Below are positions 43,394 to 50,431 of a DNA stretch of 50,431 nucleotides, in pieces. Numbering within the stretch: the stretch's first letter is position 1; every line of letters begins with the position of its first letter. Both the position numbers and the translations under genes were made by a program. The stretch covers positions 1-50,431 of the forward strand of contig JALWSS010000146.1 in NCBI GenBank assembly GCA_026993525.1, given 5' to 3'. Below the pieces are notes generated by a model that had not been told where the DNA came from, searched no databases, and saw nothing but the letters and a program-made list of their open reading frames with translations. Source of the DNA: Saprospiraceae bacterium. GTDB lineage: Bacteria; Bacteroidota; Bacteroidia; Chitinophagales; Saprospiraceae.

Positions 43394-44671
43394 ATGAAAC
43401 TGAAATCCGTTCTCTTCCTGGCATTGCTCGCTTTTGGAGCAGCCGGCTGCCTGAAAGATTCCTGTGAAAGAACCGTGTCTTACATCCGGGTTGATCCCGT
43501 TTACAAAACAATTGATGAGATCAGAGACGGCACTGCCGTGGTTGAAGCTCCCCGGGCGCTCGAAGAGCCCGGCCAGATCTATTATTACGACAACAAGATA
43601 TACATCAACGAGCGGCGTGAAGGCATACACGTCATTGACAATTCCGACCCTGAACACCCTCAGAACACGACCTTCATCGCCATTCCCGGCAACGAAGACC
43701 TCGCCATCCGCAACGGCATCCTCTACGCCAACACCTTCATTGACCTGCTGGCCATTGACTTGAGTACCTACCAGGTGATGGGCCGGGCGGAGGCGGTGTT
43801 CCCACCGCTTTGGGAAGACATTGACAACAACCGGGTGGCGGTTTACTACAAGGAAACGCCGGTGACGGAGGTAATGGATTGCGAGACCTTTGGCAGCCTT
43901 TACAGGAGCGGCGGCGTGCTGTGGGGCGCCGGACCGGATGTACTCATTGATATTTCCAACATGGTGGATGAGTCCAGTTCAGGCAGCGCTGCAGGCGGTA
44001 CAGGCGTGGGCGGCAGCATGGCCCGTTTTACCATCGTGGATGAGTACCTGTACGTTGTGGACGATTGGCAATTGCACGTATTCGGGCTTTCCAATCCCTT
44101 TGTTCCGGAACGGGTGAACGAGGTGCAACTCGGGTGGGGCATCGAAACCATCATCCCTTACCAGGACAAGTTGTTCATCGGCTCCAATTCGGGCATGTTC
44201 ATCTTTGACAACAGCAACCCCGCTGAACCGGCACTGCTCTCGACTTTTGAGCATGCCCGGGCCTGCGATCCGGTGTATGTACAGGGCGACCTGGCCTATG
44301 TAACCTTGCGCAGTGGCACGCCCTGCGAAGGCTTTAGCAACCAACTGGACGTGGTGGATATTTCGAACATCACCGCACCTCAATTGCTGATCTCCCATCC
44401 CATGGACAACCCCCACGGCCTCGGCATCAAAGGCACGGACCTGTTGCTTTGCGAAGGTGATTTCGGTTTCAAACGCTTCAATGCCGAAGACCCCATGCTC
44501 ATCGGGCAGCGGCTGCTGGACCAGGACAAGAGCATCCACGCTTTTGATGTGATACCACTTCCGGGAAATGAAAAAATTGCCCTGGTCATTGGCGAAGACG
44601 GCTTTTACCAGTACCGCTTCAACGACCCCGAACAACTGGAACTCATCAGTAAAATTCCGGTCGGCCGGTGA
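43394..44671 (+). CDS. LVIVD-repeat beta-propeller lipoprotein
   Basis: A 425-residue lipoprotein. MKLKSVLFLALLAFGAAGC ends in a lipobox cysteine (AAGC), followed by LKDSCERTVSY. The body shows repeats of a strand-turn type typical of LVIVD propeller proteins: KIYINERREGIHVIDNSDPE, LLAIDLSTYQVMG, YLYVVDDWQLHVFGLSNP, KLFIGSNSGMFIFDNSNP, LAYVTLRSGTPCEG...LDVVDISNITAPQLL, LLLCEGDFGFKRFNAEDP, KIALVIGEDGFYQYRFNDPE. This suggests a seven-bladed propeller attached to the outer or inner membrane. The function is unknown. It lies 348 bases behind the adaptor-VTC-DUF4956 operon, separated by repeats, so co-regulation is uncertain. Confidence 0.87.
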   Translation: MKLKSVLFLALLAFGAAGCLKDSCERTVSYIRVDPVYKTIDEIRDGTAVVEAPRALEEPGQIYYYDNKIYINERREGIHVIDNSDPEHPQNTTFIAIPGNEDLAIRNGILYANTFIDLLAIDLSTYQVMGRAEAVFPPLWEDIDNNRVAVYYKETPVTEVMDCETFGSLYRSGGVLWGAGPDVLIDISNMVDESSSGSAAGGTGVGGSMARFTIVDEYLYVVDDWQLHVFGLSNPFVPERVNEVQLGWGIETIIPYQDKLFIGSNSGMFIFDNSNPAEPALLSTFEHARACDPVYVQGDLAYVTLRSGTPCEGFSNQLDVVDISNITAPQLLISHPMDNPHGLGIKGTDLLLCEGDFGFKRFNAEDPMLIGQRLLDQDKSIHAFDVIPLPGNEKIALVIGEDGFYQYRFNDPEQLELISKIPVGR

Positions 44672-44693
44672 TTCGGGTTGCCCGGTTTGTTGG

Positions 44694-44721
44694 TTTAGAG
44701 GAGGAAGTACCCTCCTCTAAA
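44694..44721 (+). terminator. Hairpin after the LVIVD lipoprotein gene
   Basis: TTTAGAGGAGG (44694-44704) pairs perfectly with CCTCCTCTAAA (44711-44721) around a 6-nt loop, 23 bases after the stop. No T-run follows, so it is either a terminator or part of the repeat block. Confidence 0.5.
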
Positions 44722-44766
44722 CTCCCGAGCTTGACTCGGGACTAAACTCCCGAGCTTGACTCGGGA
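44717..44766 (+). repeat. Tandem duplication of a 25-bp hairpin unit
   Basis: Two identical 25-base units (CTAAACTCCCGAG, then CTTGACTCGGGA) stand head to tail at 44717-44741 and 44742-44766, followed by a partial third (CTAACCCTCCCG). Each unit contains a CCCGAG-CTTGA-CTCGGG hairpin similar to those near 43244 and 43310. Confidence 0.85.
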
Positions 44767-44779
44767 CTAACCCTCCCGG

Positions 44780-44809
44780 TCCCGATACCGAAAGCTTTCG
44801 GTATCGGGA
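44780..44809. repeat. 30-bp perfect palindrome of the AAAGCTTT family
   Basis: Base pairing is perfect from 44780 to 44809 (arms TCCCGATACCGAAAG / CTTTCGGTATCGGGA). It shares its centre with 110-153 and with the insert in 25202-25353. It ends 21 bases before the start codon at 44831, so it lies in the leader of that gene. Confidence 0.85.
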
Positions 44810-44830
44810 GTCCCGGGATCAACCTCCACC

Positions 44831-45610
44831 ATGATCCACCGCATCTCACTTTTCATCATACTTGCCTTTTTTGCCTTCGCTGCGCAATCTCAGAACCACG
44901 AGCTCGGGGTTTACCTGAAGGGTGGTGGCTATCTGCGCGCGCTGGAGCTGGACACTTCCCGGGGCCAACAGCTGGTTGTGCACCTGCCCGGTGGTGCTGA
45001 GGCACAGTTGCCCCTTGCGGGTGTCCACTTCGTAAAACCCCTCCGCCAGGACCGCATTTATATGCCCGACGGGGCCAGCCTGAAGGGCAAAGGGTTCTTC
45101 ACCACTTTTTCATTCGGGTACATGGTTGCCGAAAGGGGCGGCGGGTGGAATACCGACAACAGGACGGGCTTTGGCCTGTACGCCTTCCGGGGTTACCGGT
45201 GGTCACCCGCTTTTTCTGCCGGTTTTGGCCTTGGCTATGAAGCCCATGAGTACGGATTCATCCCCATTCAGATGGAATTCAGTGGGTTGATCAGCAGGGC
45301 GCTATCGGGAAAACCGATACGGCGTGCCTATGCGTTGCCCGTGAGCTGGCGTTTGCAGGCTGGCTACAACCTTCCCGGCAGGCGCCTGGTTGCCGGAGGC
45401 GAAGTAAATGAACAACTGAGCGGCTCCTGGCTGCTGCATCCGGCTGTGGGAGTGCTTTTTCCTTCACTAAGGGGCCCGGCGGTTGAACTGGATTTTGGCT
45501 ACCGCATCCAGCGTTATTTCAGGAACTGGAGCTGGGCCTGGGGCAATACGAACTACGAAGACCGGATCATTCTTAAAAGCCTGACCCTTCGGCTGTCGCT
45601 TCACATCTGA
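44831..45610 (+). CDS. Exported barrel-like protein of unknown function
   Basis: A 259-residue exported protein with signal peptide MIHRISLFIILAFFAFAAQS. The first 60 mature residues are a short soluble segment (GVYLKGGGYLRALELDTSRG...); from residue 90 on, strand-like alternation with aromatic girdle residues (FFTTFSFGYMVAERGGGW, FGLYAFRGYRWSPAFSAGFGLGY, FDFGYRIQRYFRNWSWAWG-like, LTLRLSLHI) suggests an outer-membrane barrel. I do not recognise a named family. The upstream spacer is filled with hairpin repeats, so no clean promoter could be found. Confidence 0.72.
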   Translation: MIHRISLFIILAFFAFAAQSQNHELGVYLKGGGYLRALELDTSRGQQLVVHLPGGAEAQLPLAGVHFVKPLRQDRIYMPDGASLKGKGFFTTFSFGYMVAERGGGWNTDNRTGFGLYAFRGYRWSPAFSAGFGLGYEAHEYGFIPIQMEFSGLISRALSGKPIRRAYALPVSWRLQAGYNLPGRRLVAGGEVNEQLSGSWLLHPAVGVLFPSLRGPAVELDFGYRIQRYFRNWSWAWGNTNYEDRIILKSLTLRLSLHI

Positions 45611-45689
45611 GAGGAACTTTGCCGCCGGTTTGTCCGTATAAATTTTGCTTTTTGCAATTTGAACGCCACCTGGTATTCAGGGCGTTTTA

Positions 45690-45697
45690 TAGCTTTG
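45690..45697 (+). promoter_or_regulatory. Candidate -7 element for the M43 protease gene (TAGCTTTG)
   Basis: Exact TAnnTTTG match 33 bases before the ATG at 45731. It supports that start over the in-frame codon at 45659. The nearest upstream TTTG (45658-45661) is 28 bases away, further than the usual 17-23. Confidence 0.4.
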
Positions 45698-45730
45698 GGC
45701 ACATTATCCGGACACCCAAATCACAGTTCC

Positions 45731-48700
45731 ATGAACCGCGTTACTGTTCTGCTCATACTGTTCACCTGTTTTGCTTTTTCACTTTCCAGGGCTCAATCCA
45801 GTTTCCAAAACCCCAACCTGCCACATTGCGCCAGCGACGAGTGGCACCAACAGCTGGCTGAGCAGAACCCTGCCTTTGCCAAAGAACTCGCAAATTATTT
45901 TGCCGAAGTGGTTCCAAAATTGGCACAAGCCCAAAAGACCCTGGAGCCCCTGTTGACGGTATCCGTTGTGGTGCATATCATCCACAACGGCGAGCCGGTG
46001 GGTCAGGGTCAAAACCTTTCCGCTGAGCAGGTCATGGCACAGATCGCCATTCTCAATGAAGATTATTCGGCGCTCAATCCCCAGTTTTACAACACGCCAT
46101 CGCAGTGGGCCGGGGTAGCGGCGGTGCCCAACATCCAGTTTTGCCTGGCCAGTGTGGACCCCGACGGCAACCCCACCGACGGTATTGACCGGCAGAATAT
46201 GCAGGTGACCGGCACTTCCTGGAGCAACAACAACATCAACTCCGAAATCAAACCTGCCACCAATTGGGACCCTTCCCGGTACATGAACGTGTACGTGCTG
46301 CCCATTCCGGGCACCACGTCGGCGGGTGGGGTAGTGGGCTTTGCCAATTACCCCACACCCTCGCTCGTCGGGGCCGTCACGGATGGCATCGTCATAGACT
46401 ATCGCTGGTTCGGTGCGCCGGGCTATGCTGTGTCCGGCTACCGGCCGCTGACACACGAGGTGGGCCACTACCTCGGCGTGCCGCACCCCTTTCAGGGCAA
46501 CAGTTGCACCTCCGACGACGGCATTTCCGACACACCCAACATTGACAAGTCAACACGGGAGTACGTCACCCTCGATTGCGACAGCATTTACCCGGCCGGG
46601 CCAGTCTCCTGTGGCAATGAGCACATGTACGTCAACTACATGGATTACGTCAACGAAAATTGCTACACCTCTTTCACCCAGGGCCAGGTCAACGTGATGC
46701 GGGCGGTGCTGGAAGGGAATGCCGTCCCGGGATTCAGCTATGGCAGCCGTGAGAACCTGCTCCTCAACGCCCCCAACCAGTGCAACCTGATACAGTACGA
46801 CGCCGGGGTGACCCGCCTGCTGGAACCCGCCGCCACCACCTGCACCACTGACAGCCTGAATCCGGTGGTGACTGTCCGTAACTTCGGGGTGGAAGCCATT
46901 GATTCCGTGCTCATTGTGACGCAAATAGACAACGACAGCCCCGATTCCTTTCTCTACGTTGACAACCTTTTTCCCGGTGAAAACGTGGATGTTGCGCTCC
47001 CGGGCATTTTTCCGCCGGACGGAGCCTACAACCTGACGATTTACACGGCGTATCCCGGCGGCCAGCCCGATGAACGCACAGCAAACGATACCATCGCTGC
47101 GCAGCGGATCACCTTTGTCTCCATTCCGCCTCCGTTGAACGAGGGCTTTGAAGAAGATGCCCAGTTGCCCACAGCCAGCGGCCTGTTTTCATTCAATGTC
47201 ACCGGCGATGATTTCGAATGGGAGATCACCAACCTGGCTTCGGCTTATGGCGAGGGCCAGCAGTCGGTCTTGTTCGACAACTTTGCCGGCAACCCCACCA
47301 ACAATCCTTTCGGAACCCTAGATGCCCTCATCACCCGGCATTATGACCTCCGGAATCAAAGCGGAACCACCCTGCTGTTTGACGTGGCCTATGCACCGTT
47401 CAACGCCCAGTTGACCGACACCCTGGTCATTCTGGTTGCCACGGATTGTTCCCAGATTTTCAACCAACTGGTGTTTGTGAAGGGCGGACAGGCCCTGAGT
47501 ACTGCTCCGGCAACGGAAAACCCGTTCGTACCCACGCCCACCCAATGGCGGGAGGAAACGGTGGACCTCTCATTTTTCGACGGAAAGGAAGACGTGACCC
47601 TCGCCTTCCTCAACCTCTCCGGCTGGGGCAACCGCCTCTACCTCGACAACATCCGGCTGGGCCAGAGCTGTGCCACGCTGTCGGGTACACTTACCACCAC
47701 AGCTTCGGCCTGCGGCCAATGCACCGGCACAGCGGAGCTTCAGTTGGCGGGTGGCAACCCCGGTTTCACTTATTCCTGGTCTTCCGGTAGCCCTTCGGGC
47801 AATGGCAGCACCGGGCTTTGTCCCGGCATTGTGGCCGTCACCGTTACCGATGCCCTCGGCTGCGAATTGCAGTTGACGGAGGCTGTGCCTCAGGAGGCTG
47901 CTCCGTCGGCCGGCATCGCCGTTCAGCATGAAAGTGCCTACCAGGCCACCGATGGCAGCGCACAGGTTCAAAACCTGAGCGGACAGGGCCCGTTCAGCTA
48001 CCTGTGGAGTACCGGAGCCACCGGCAACCAGATTTCCGGCCTGGCTCCCGGCGCTTATTGGGTGGAGGTGACCGATGCCAATGCCTGCGACACCATCTTG
48101 AATTTTACCATAGAGGCTTACAACTGCGGCCAGTTCAGTGCATCCATCAGTCAGCAGCCTGTAAGCTGCAACGGCGCAGACGACGGTGTTCTTTCGGCCT
48201 CCGGCCAACAGGGAATCCCGCCTTACACTTACTTGTGGAGCACCGGTGACACCACCCCGGGAATCAGCCAACTGGGTCCCGGAACCTACTCCGTCACCGT
48301 CACCGGGGCGGATAATTGCCCGGCTGTTGCAAGTGAATCGCTGACAGAGCCGGCAGCCATCAACCCCAACCTTACCCTGACCCACGAAACTTCCAATGGG
48401 GCTGCTGACGGCACCGCCTCCGCCAGTCCGTCCGGTGGCACCCAACCGTACAGCTACCTGTGGAGCACCGGCGCAACTTCGCCCTCGATTTCCGGGCTCG
48501 CCCCCGGCACTTATTCGGTGACCGTGACGGACCAGAACGGCTGCACCGTTGCGGAGAATTTTGCCATCCAGCCTTTCAGTTGTTCCGGTTTCACTGCCTC
48601 TGTTTCGGCGCAGCCGGTGAGCTGCTTTGGGCTCAGCGACGGAGGTGCGACTGTCACCGCCACCGGCGGCAACGCCCCGGTCGTTTACGCCTGGAGCAAT

Positions 48701-50242
48701 GGCTCCACCGGCCCGCAATTGTTCGATGTGCCTGCCGGCGTTTACAGTGTGACCGCCACCGATGCAGCCCAATGCCAGGTCATCATGAGCGTCGAGGTTC
48801 CGCAACCCGATGTCTTGCTGGCCAATGCAAACGCAACCAACGAGACCACTGTCGGCGCCAACGACGGAACCGCACAGGCCAGCCCCACCGGCGGCACTCC
48901 GCCATACAGCTACCTCTGGAGCAATGGCAGCACAGCAGCCTCTCAGTCCAACCTTTCACCCGGCAACTACACCGTCACCGTTTACGACCAGAACAATTGC
49001 GAAGCGACGCAAACAGTCGTCGTGCAGCAAGGCATGGGATGCAACATACAGGCGGCGTATTTCACCATGCCGGCTTCCTGTCCGGATGTTGCCGACGGAT
49101 ATGCCGAGGTCAGTTCTGTGAGCGGGGGCAGTGGCCCTTACGAGTACCTGTGGAGCAACGGCAGCACCCAGTTTTTCCTGTCAAACGTACCATCCGGCAA
49201 CTACACCGTCACCATCACCGATGCCGGCGCTTGCAGCCTGGTTGATACGGTTGAGATAGGCTCTGCCGACCAGACGCCACCCACCCTGGTCGTCAATGAT
49301 GCCACCGTTTACCTGAACCAACAGGGCGCTGTCACCCTGAACCCGGACGATGTCGCTGGCGGCAGCTTCGACAATTGCAGCATGGTGAACATCGAGCTGA
49401 CCCCTGAAATGTTTTACTGTGGTGAGGCCGGAAGCACGCATCCCGTTATCGTAAAAGCCACCGACAGCAGCGGCAACAGCAGCACCGATACGGTGATGGT
49501 GACGGTGTTGGACACCATCCCGCCGGAATTCTTCTTTTGCGATGATATTTTCGCCACCAATTGTCAACCAGCGTATTATGAATTGATATTACAGGACAAC
49601 TGTCTCAACTACCTGCTGGAATTGCAGGAGGGCCCTTCAGCCCTCGATTCTCTCAGCATTGGCGTGCACGATGTGACCTGGTCAGCTGTGGACGACTCCG
49701 GCAATGAATCATTCTGCCAGTTTTCCATCACCGTAGTCAGCGACCTGAGCATCGAAGTTGCAGATGTCCAACCCAGCACCGGCGCCGCCGACGGCGCCAT
49801 CCAACTGACCGTCAGTGGCGGCGTTGGGCCATACACCATCAACTGGTATTTCAACGGGAATCCGGCGCCGGGCCTCGATCCGGCTGCGCTGGTGCCGGGC
49901 ATTTACACCGCTGAGGTGGTGGATGCCAGCGGCTGCAGTATCCTTTCAGAAGATATTGAAGTCAAACTGATGAATGCTGCCAATGAGCTTGTCAACGAAA
50001 GCCGGTTGGAGCTTTTTCCGAACCCCGCAGGCGACTTGCTCTACCTGAGTTTTACCCTGCCGGTTTCAACCGAAAAAGAAGTTCGCATCTACGACAATGC
50101 CGGGCGACTCCTGCAAACGGAATGGCTGGCAACAGGAACCGGCCCCTTTGGAGTGTCGCTGCGCAATCTGCCGGCGGGCGTTTACCAGCTTCAGGTGGCC
50201 TCCGGCCGGCACTTTTGGGTCCGCCGCTTCGCAAAATTCTGA
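45731..50242 (+). CDS. Secreted M43-type metalloprotease with SprB, HYR and T9SS domains
   Basis: A 1503-residue secreted protein. The ATG at 45731 starts a signal peptide (MNRVTVLLILFTCFAFSLSRAQ); the frame extends to 45659 but without signal character. Residues 25-75 look like a propeptide. The pappalysin/cytophagalysin (M43) zinc motif HEVGHYLGVPH is at residues 242-252, with a Met-turn near residue 302 (NYMDY). Next come a CARDB-like segment (about 355-445), a MAM-like beta-sandwich (470-645), seven SprB-type repeats (647-1180; GTPPYSYLWSNGS type), an HYR-like region (1180-1335), one more SprB repeat and a T9SS type A sorting domain from LFPNPAGDLLYL. The catalytic motif is intact, so it is probably an active extracellular or surface-bound protease. 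Confidence 0.94.
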   Translation: MNRVTVLLILFTCFAFSLSRAQSSFQNPNLPHCASDEWHQQLAEQNPAFAKELANYFAEVVPKLAQAQKTLEPLLTVSVVVHIIHNGEPVGQGQNLSAEQVMAQIAILNEDYSALNPQFYNTPSQWAGVAAVPNIQFCLASVDPDGNPTDGIDRQNMQVTGTSWSNNNINSEIKPATNWDPSRYMNVYVLPIPGTTSAGGVVGFANYPTPSLVGAVTDGIVIDYRWFGAPGYAVSGYRPLTHEVGHYLGVPHPFQGNSCTSDDGISDTPNIDKSTREYVTLDCDSIYPAGPVSCGNEHMYVNYMDYVNENCYTSFTQGQVNVMRAVLEGNAVPGFSYGSRENLLLNAPNQCNLIQYDAGVTRLLEPAATTCTTDSLNPVVTVRNFGVEAIDSVLIVTQIDNDSPDSFLYVDNLFPGENVDVALPGIFPPDGAYNLTIYTAYPGGQPDERTANDTIAAQRITFVSIPPPLNEGFEEDAQLPTASGLFSFNVTGDDFEWEITNLASAYGEGQQSVLFDNFAGNPTNNPFGTLDALITRHYDLRNQSGTTLLFDVAYAPFNAQLTDTLVILVATDCSQIFNQLVFVKGGQALSTAPATENPFVPTPTQWREETVDLSFFDGKEDVTLAFLNLSGWGNRLYLDNIRLGQSCATLSGTLTTTASACGQCTGTAELQLAGGNPGFTYSWSSGSPSGNGSTGLCPGIVAVTVTDALGCELQLTEAVPQEAAPSAGIAVQHESAYQATDGSAQVQNLSGQGPFSYLWSTGATGNQISGLAPGAYWVEVTDANACDTILNFTIEAYNCGQFSASISQQPVSCNGADDGVLSASGQQGIPPYTYLWSTGDTTPGISQLGPGTYSVTVTGADNCPAVASESLTEPAAINPNLTLTHETSNGAADGTASASPSGGTQPYSYLWSTGATSPSISGLAPGTYSVTVTDQNGCTVAENFAIQPFSCSGFTASVSAQPVSCFGLSDGGATVTATGGNAPVVYAWSNGSTGPQLFDVPAGVYSVTATDAAQCQVIMSVEVPQPDVLLANANATNETTVGANDGTAQASPTGGTPPYSYLWSNGSTAASQSNLSPGNYTVTVYDQNNCEATQTVVVQQGMGCNIQAAYFTMPASCPDVADGYAEVSSVSGGSGPYEYLWSNGSTQFFLSNVPSGNYTVTITDAGACSLVDTVEIGSADQTPPTLVVNDATVYLNQQGAVTLNPDDVAGGSFDNCSMVNIELTPEMFYCGEAGSTHPVIVKATDSSGNSSTDTVMVTVLDTIPPEFFFCDDIFATNCQPAYYELILQDNCLNYLLELQEGPSALDSLSIGVHDVTWSAVDDSGNESFCQFSITVVSDLSIEVADVQPSTGAADGAIQLTVSGGVGPYTINWYFNGNPAPGLDPAALVPGIYTAEVVDASGCSILSEDIEVKLMNAANELVNESRLELFPNPAGDLLYLSFTLPVSTEKEVRIYDNAGRLLQTEWLATGTGPFGVSLRNLPAGVYQLQVASGRHFWVRRFAKF

Positions 50243-50276
50243 TCAACCCATCGGCATCGGCTTCGGGATCGGGAGT

Positions 50277-50314
50277 GGAATAATTCAGGCCGCAACTGAA
50301 AGTTGCAACCTGAT
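50277..50314 (+). repeat. 38-bp dispersed repeat, copy 2
   Basis: One difference from 43264-43301. Both copies lie in spacers 3' of a gene (stops at 43045 and 50242) and both are preceded by a CGGGA-type sequence. Confidence 0.8.
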
Positions 50315-50320
50315 ATGGCC

Positions 50321-50415
50321 CCCGTTCCGGCAAGTGTTAATTCGAGCCTGGCGAGACGTCACTTGCCGTACAAGGGTTTGCAAGTGCCGCTTCGCTCAAC
50401 ACTTGCGAGAACGGG
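50321..50415. repeat. 95-bp inverted-repeat element at the window end
   Basis: Outer arms CCCGTTCCGGCAAGTGTT (50321-50338) and AACACTTGCGAGAACGGG (50398-50415) pair with two mismatches. Inside, GCAAGTG/CACTTGC pairs occur twice (50330-50336 with 50360-50366, and 50380-50386 with 50400-50406), giving alternative folds: one long stem or two tandem hairpins. The final 16 bases of the window hold nothing recognisable. Confidence 0.65.
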
Positions 50416-50431
50416 TTCTTCAGTTCTTCGA

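Noticed and set aside
47570-48805. Long minus-strand open frame (411 codons) inside the M43 protease gene
   Set aside because: Antisense to SprB repeats; its repetitive Gly/Ala/Arg composition follows from the repeat codons of the real gene.

Overview
The window looks like a chromosomal segment of a Bacteroidota bacterium, most likely of the Saprospiria/Saprospiraceae type (inference). The reasons are very large secreted proteins built from HYR-like and SprB-type repeats, several C-terminal type IX secretion (T9SS) sorting domains, a TonB-dependent receptor with an N-terminal carboxypeptidase-regulatory-like domain, many N-terminal signal peptides and lipoprotein signals, and candidate promoters of the form TAnnTTTG. 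No rRNA, tRNA, CRISPR array, phage gene or transposase gene was found.

Layout. (1) 0.25-10.4 kb, minus strand: three tandem paralogous giant secreted proteins with HYR-like modules, a CnaB-like segment and a duplicated dockerin-like calcium motif; only the middle one carries a cohesin-like region and a T9SS sorting domain. (2) 10.8-15.1 kb: leuS, then a convergent vanadium-haloperoxidase-like/PAP2 lipoprotein, sharing a bidirectional terminator. (3) 15.6-22.1 kb: a 1976-residue secreted protein (P-domain, Fn3, MAM, MopE-like motif, 14 SprB repeats, T9SS domain) and a small secreted protein. (4) 22.2-25.35 kb: FKBP-type isomerase, trmD, an MmcQ/YjbR protein and an FAD oxidoreductase, bracketed by two inverted copies of a MITE-like palindromic element. 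(5) 25.5-34.4 kb: outer-membrane protein, beta-helix protein, recQ, glycosyltransferase, lipocalin-like lipoprotein, miaE, arginase-family protein, PAP2 phosphatase and ZIP transporter. (6) 34.6-40.3 kb: TonB-dependent receptor followed by a T9SS-exported alpha/beta hydrolase whose nucleophile serine is absent, then a convergent T9SS beta-propeller-like protein. (7) 40.5-45.6 kb: HlyD-like adaptor, VTC (polyphosphate polymerase-type) domain protein and DUF4956 membrane protein in one tight operon, then an LVIVD-repeat lipoprotein and a barrel-like protein separated by repeat-rich spacers. (8) 45.7-50.2 kb: a secreted M43-type metalloprotease fused to SprB and HYR repeats and a T9SS domain.

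How it works together. Much of the coding capacity is devoted to the cell surface: five proteins have recognisable T9SS sorting domains (starting at about 7255 minus, 15604, 37488, 40306 minus and 45731), yet no T9SS machinery gene lies here. Housekeeping genes (leuS, trmD, recQ, miaE) are interspersed. Spacers carry several families of hairpin-forming repeats: CCCGAAAGCTTTCGGG-centred palindromes, CCCGAG-N5-CTCGGG hairpins, a 38-bp repeat found twice, and the MITE-like pair.

The best candidates for something under-described are the adaptor-VTC-DUF4956 operon (possible polyanion synthesis and export), the three-paralog dockerin/cohesin-like surface cluster, and the inverted MITE-like pair bracketing the trmD group. 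All functional calls come from reading the sequence without database searches.
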